Part shown: one piece after another, positions 7,304-9,052 of the stretch
How positions within the stretch are numbered: position 1 is the first letter of the stretch
Layout of the letters: the number at the start of each line of letters is the position of its first letter
NCBI GenBank assembly: GCA_049522195.1
Contig: JBEKOB010000121.1
Span: 1-9,052 of the forward strand
From: UBA9647 sp049522195
GTDB taxonomy: Bacteria > Bacteroidota > Ignavibacteria > UBA10030
Direction: 5' to 3'
DNA: 9,052 nucleotides
Notes under the pieces: model-generated
The model's input: the letters and a program-made list of their open reading frames with translations, nothing else
Told to the model about the DNA's origin: nothing
The model's database searches: none
Position numbers and translations under genes: made by a program

Positions 7304-7318
7304 TCACGACATCAGACG
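7294..7318 (-). terminator. Hairpin across the stop codon of the beta-rich gene
   Basis: CGTCTGAT (7294-7301) and ATCAGACG (7311-7318) are perfect 8-bp complements with a 9-nt loop that contains the TGA stop at 7306-7304. No T-run follows on the minus strand. It may limit 3' RNA decay or slow read-through into the TIR-TPR gene; calling it a terminator is weak. Confidence 0.3.
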
Positions 7319-7777
7319 GATGAATGACCCTGAATTAATGCCGGTTCCAGGGATAACAACACCAAAGTTCGCTGGCCACACAGAAACATATGGGAAAACG
7401 ACCTGGCTGTTGCATTCCACCTGAATCTCGTAGGCAAAACCTTCGGTGTATTTGTTGGCGTTGTGAAAAGTCTTGCCGGGATCAAGTGTGACCACGAGAG
7501 CACCTGGTGCCACCGGGGTCTTAATCATTCCGACCGGGCACTTGAATACCGTGACGCGCGCCATTTGTTGGGTGGTGTCGTTGTTGAGAAGAGTCCAGTC
7601 CAACGAACCTGAATTCTGCGGAAAGAGAAAAGGGCCAGTCGTGTAACAGTATTTGAAGCTGAGAATAGGCTGCTTCTCAAGGACTACTCCTTCAGGAAGC
7701 ACGTTAACGCCGGTCAGTGCCAACATCCCGGCCTGAATCTGCTTCCTGTTTTTTCTTTTGGGTTTGCGAGTCGTCAT
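7304..7777 (-). CDS. Small basic, beta-rich protein of unknown function
   Basis: The product has 157 residues. The N-terminus is strongly basic (TTRKPKRKNRKQ, 2-13) with no signal peptide. From about 38 the sequence alternates like beta strands: ILSFKYCYTTG, LDWTLLNNDT, MARVTVFKCP, ALVVTLDPGKTFHN, FAYEIQVECN, VVFPYVSVW. This suggests a single immunoglobulin-like or jelly-roll sandwich. Cysteines are at 44, 80 and 122. I recognise no family and no catalytic motif. The start is well supported by GAGGAG (7789-7784) with a 6-nt spacer. It is 165 bp after the patatin gene on the same strand and 218 bp before the TIR-TPR gene. It could be a nucleic-acid- or membrane-binding accessory of the lipase, a structural or binding protein, or a small toxin; all of these are inference. 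Confidence 0.85.
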   Translation of the reverse strand: MTTRKPKRKNRKQIQAGMLALTGVNVLPEGVVLEKQPILSFKYCYTTGPFLFPQNSGSLDWTLLNNDTTQQMARVTVFKCPVGMIKTPVAPGALVVTLDPGKTFHNANKYTEGFAYEIQVECNSQVVFPYVSVWPANFGVVIPGTGINSGSFIRLMS

Positions 7778-7942
7778 TGTCGTCTCCTCTATTCTAGTTG
7801 ATTGATAAGTTGAAGCTCCCCTACGGGCTTCCCATCGCTAGCGCTGCTAAGAGAGCGCGATCAACTTTGAAAACTCTTTGGCCTGGTCGTATGATCCTGA
7901 TCTCCTTACCCAACGATCGACCGATTCCGTATGCAGTGCTTG

Positions 7943-9052
7943 TCACAGTAGCCCTTTTGGAAAATGATCCTCTTTCACTTTTTTCTCCGCGACAGCCCTT
8001 CCGACCCTTCGCAGATCCTCGATATGGTCTACAGAATCAAGCTTCTGGACGTTCTCGGGTTTGATATCGTGAAGTCCGAGTGCATCAAGAGCCTCCCGCG
8101 ATAGTTCGACATTGTATCGCACATAGGTAAAGAGCTTCGGCGAAACGGGACCCTTTTTCCCAATCATATCCCAGACCTCACGGTCGATCATATCGCCTGC
8201 CAGGCATTTGCCGAAGACTCGACACAGAAAATCTTGTTCATTCAATGCTGCATACATGAGTGCTGAGGGAATCGAGGCAGCATTGTAAAGCAGGTTCATT
8301 TCCGAGGGGCTGAGGTCTCTGTTCGCTTGTGCGCTTGTGCCGGTGCCAATGGAGACCACGAGAAGATCATTCTCACCAACAGGCCAGTTCATATTGTATG
8401 GCTCCACCGTGGCCATGAGAAATGCCTGGAAGGCCGGATTATTGTAGGTAGTAATGCCGCCATCGACGAAGACAAATTCGTTCGACCCCATTTTTATTAC
8501 TTCTGGAGGAAAATACACGGGGGCCGCCGTGCTGGCACGCACAAGCTGCCAGAGGGGGAAATCGAGGTTGCAATCATAGTAGGGTTTTTCTCTGCGTTCT
8601 GGCCGGTTATATTTTGCAAAAGGATTGTTAGATAAAGGCCATGGCGAATCAGTTGTAGCATTTCTCATAACCATCATAAGCACGGTACGGAGCTTGCTGG
8701 TCCCGAGCGTCGTGTCCTTGCCGAAAATGTCCCGCATCTTTTCAGCGAGCTTTTCGTCCTCGAACTTGGACCGAAACCGCTTGAGCAAGAAGGCCTTATC
8801 GAACATATCACGACCGCTGTTGATATAGAAGTCACGTATCGTGTCCACTTTCATGCCCAGCGAAATGCAAGCCGCGATGATCGCGCCGGTGCTGGTACCG
8901 GCCACGAAATCGAAGTAGTCCGCTAGCACAAACTCAGGACCTTTGTTCATCCTCTTACGCAGCAGGTTCTCGATTGCACCGAGAACCTCCACCGCGATCA
9001 TGCCTCGGATACCACCACCGTCCAACGCGAGGATTTTCTTAGGACCCGGTGA
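7943..9052 (-). CDS. Patatin-like phospholipase, N-terminus beyond the window
   Basis: 369 residues are visible, and the frame runs off the right edge. Its first visible part, PKKILALDGGGIRG (4-17), is the usual beginning of patatin domains, so probably only a short piece is missing. The oxyanion-hole motif GGGIRG is at 12-17. The nucleophile motif GTSTG is at 52-56 with Ser54. The catalytic Asp lies in VFVDGG (Asp197), completing the Ser-Asp dyad. ASTAAPVYFPP (173-183) is also characteristic, and no catalytic residue is missing. The enzyme should hydrolyse acyl esters of membrane phospholipids. The C-terminal ~130 residues are helical and may regulate it. Patatins act as membrane-degrading effectors in some CBASS systems, but others are housekeeping lipases or secreted effectors. 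Internal ATGs after the catalytic glycine loop would destroy the active site, so I treat the gene as 5'-partial. It is the most upstream cluster gene visible. Confidence 0.93.
   Translation of the reverse strand, partial: SPGPKKILALDGGGIRGMIAVEVLGAIENLLRKRMNKGPEFVLADYFDFVAGTSTGAIIAACISLGMKVDTIRDFYINSGRDMFDKAFLLKRFRSKFEDEKLAEKMRDIFGKDTTLGTSKLRTVLMMVMRNATTDSPWPLSNNPFAKYNRPERREKPYYDCNLDFPLWQLVRASTAAPVYFPPEVIKMGSNEFVFVDGGITTYNNPAFQAFLMATVEPYNMNWPVGENDLLVVSIGTGTSAQANRDLSPSEMNLLYNAASIPSALMYAALNEQDFLCRVFGKCLAGDMIDREVWDMIGKKGPVSPKLFTYVRYNVELSREALDALGLHDIKPENVQKLDSVDHIEDLRRVGRAVAEKKVKEDHFPKGLL

Noticed and set aside
1086..9052. Canonical Thoeris or CBASS system
   Set aside because: No ThsA-like SIR2/SLOG protein, CD-NTase, HORMA or TRIP13 gene is visible; the TIR and patatin genes alone do not define either system.

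Overview
The window is bacterial DNA of moderate G+C, carrying intact genes on the minus strand only. Most of these genes have their own purine-rich Shine-Dalgarno sequence. No rRNA, tRNA, CRISPR array, insertion sequence or taxonomic marker gene is visible, so I cannot name the organism. A run of degenerate 8-bp repeats near the left end suggests an environmental species with a repeat-tolerant genome, but this is only an impression.

Layout in the direction of transcription (right to left): a patatin-like phospholipase running off the right edge (7943-9052); a 157-residue basic, beta-rich orphan (7304-7777); a TIR-TPR protein (6204-7085); a small exported helical protein (5472-6104); a polytopic membrane protein with a C-terminal TIR-like domain (3718-5388); a 502-residue protein with a divergent TIR-like N-terminus carrying SHRW, WLDY and GWC..E motifs (2012-3520); and a classical TIR domain fused to a beta-rich domain (1086-1853). 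After about 1.05 kb without a convincing gene, the first 35 bases hold the start of another minus-strand gene. The gene-free stretch contains the octamer repeats, an 18-bp perfect palindrome and a strong hairpin.

What stands out is the density of TIR-superfamily proteins: two clear and two divergent ones among seven consecutive same-strand genes, beside a patatin lipase. TIR domains of bacterial immune systems usually hydrolyse NAD+ or make cyclic-ADP-ribose-type signals. Patatin lipases serve as membrane-destroying effectors in some CBASS systems. A working inference is that this is an immune or inter-bacterial conflict island in which several signalling or effector modules act at different places: cytosol, inner membrane and envelope. 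However, gaps of 83-218 bp separate the genes, no sensor such as a CD-NTase, STAND NTPase, SIR2 or SLOG protein is visible, and nothing in the sequence proves the genes act together. The promoter of the set is probably beyond the right edge, or each gene has its own weak promoter.
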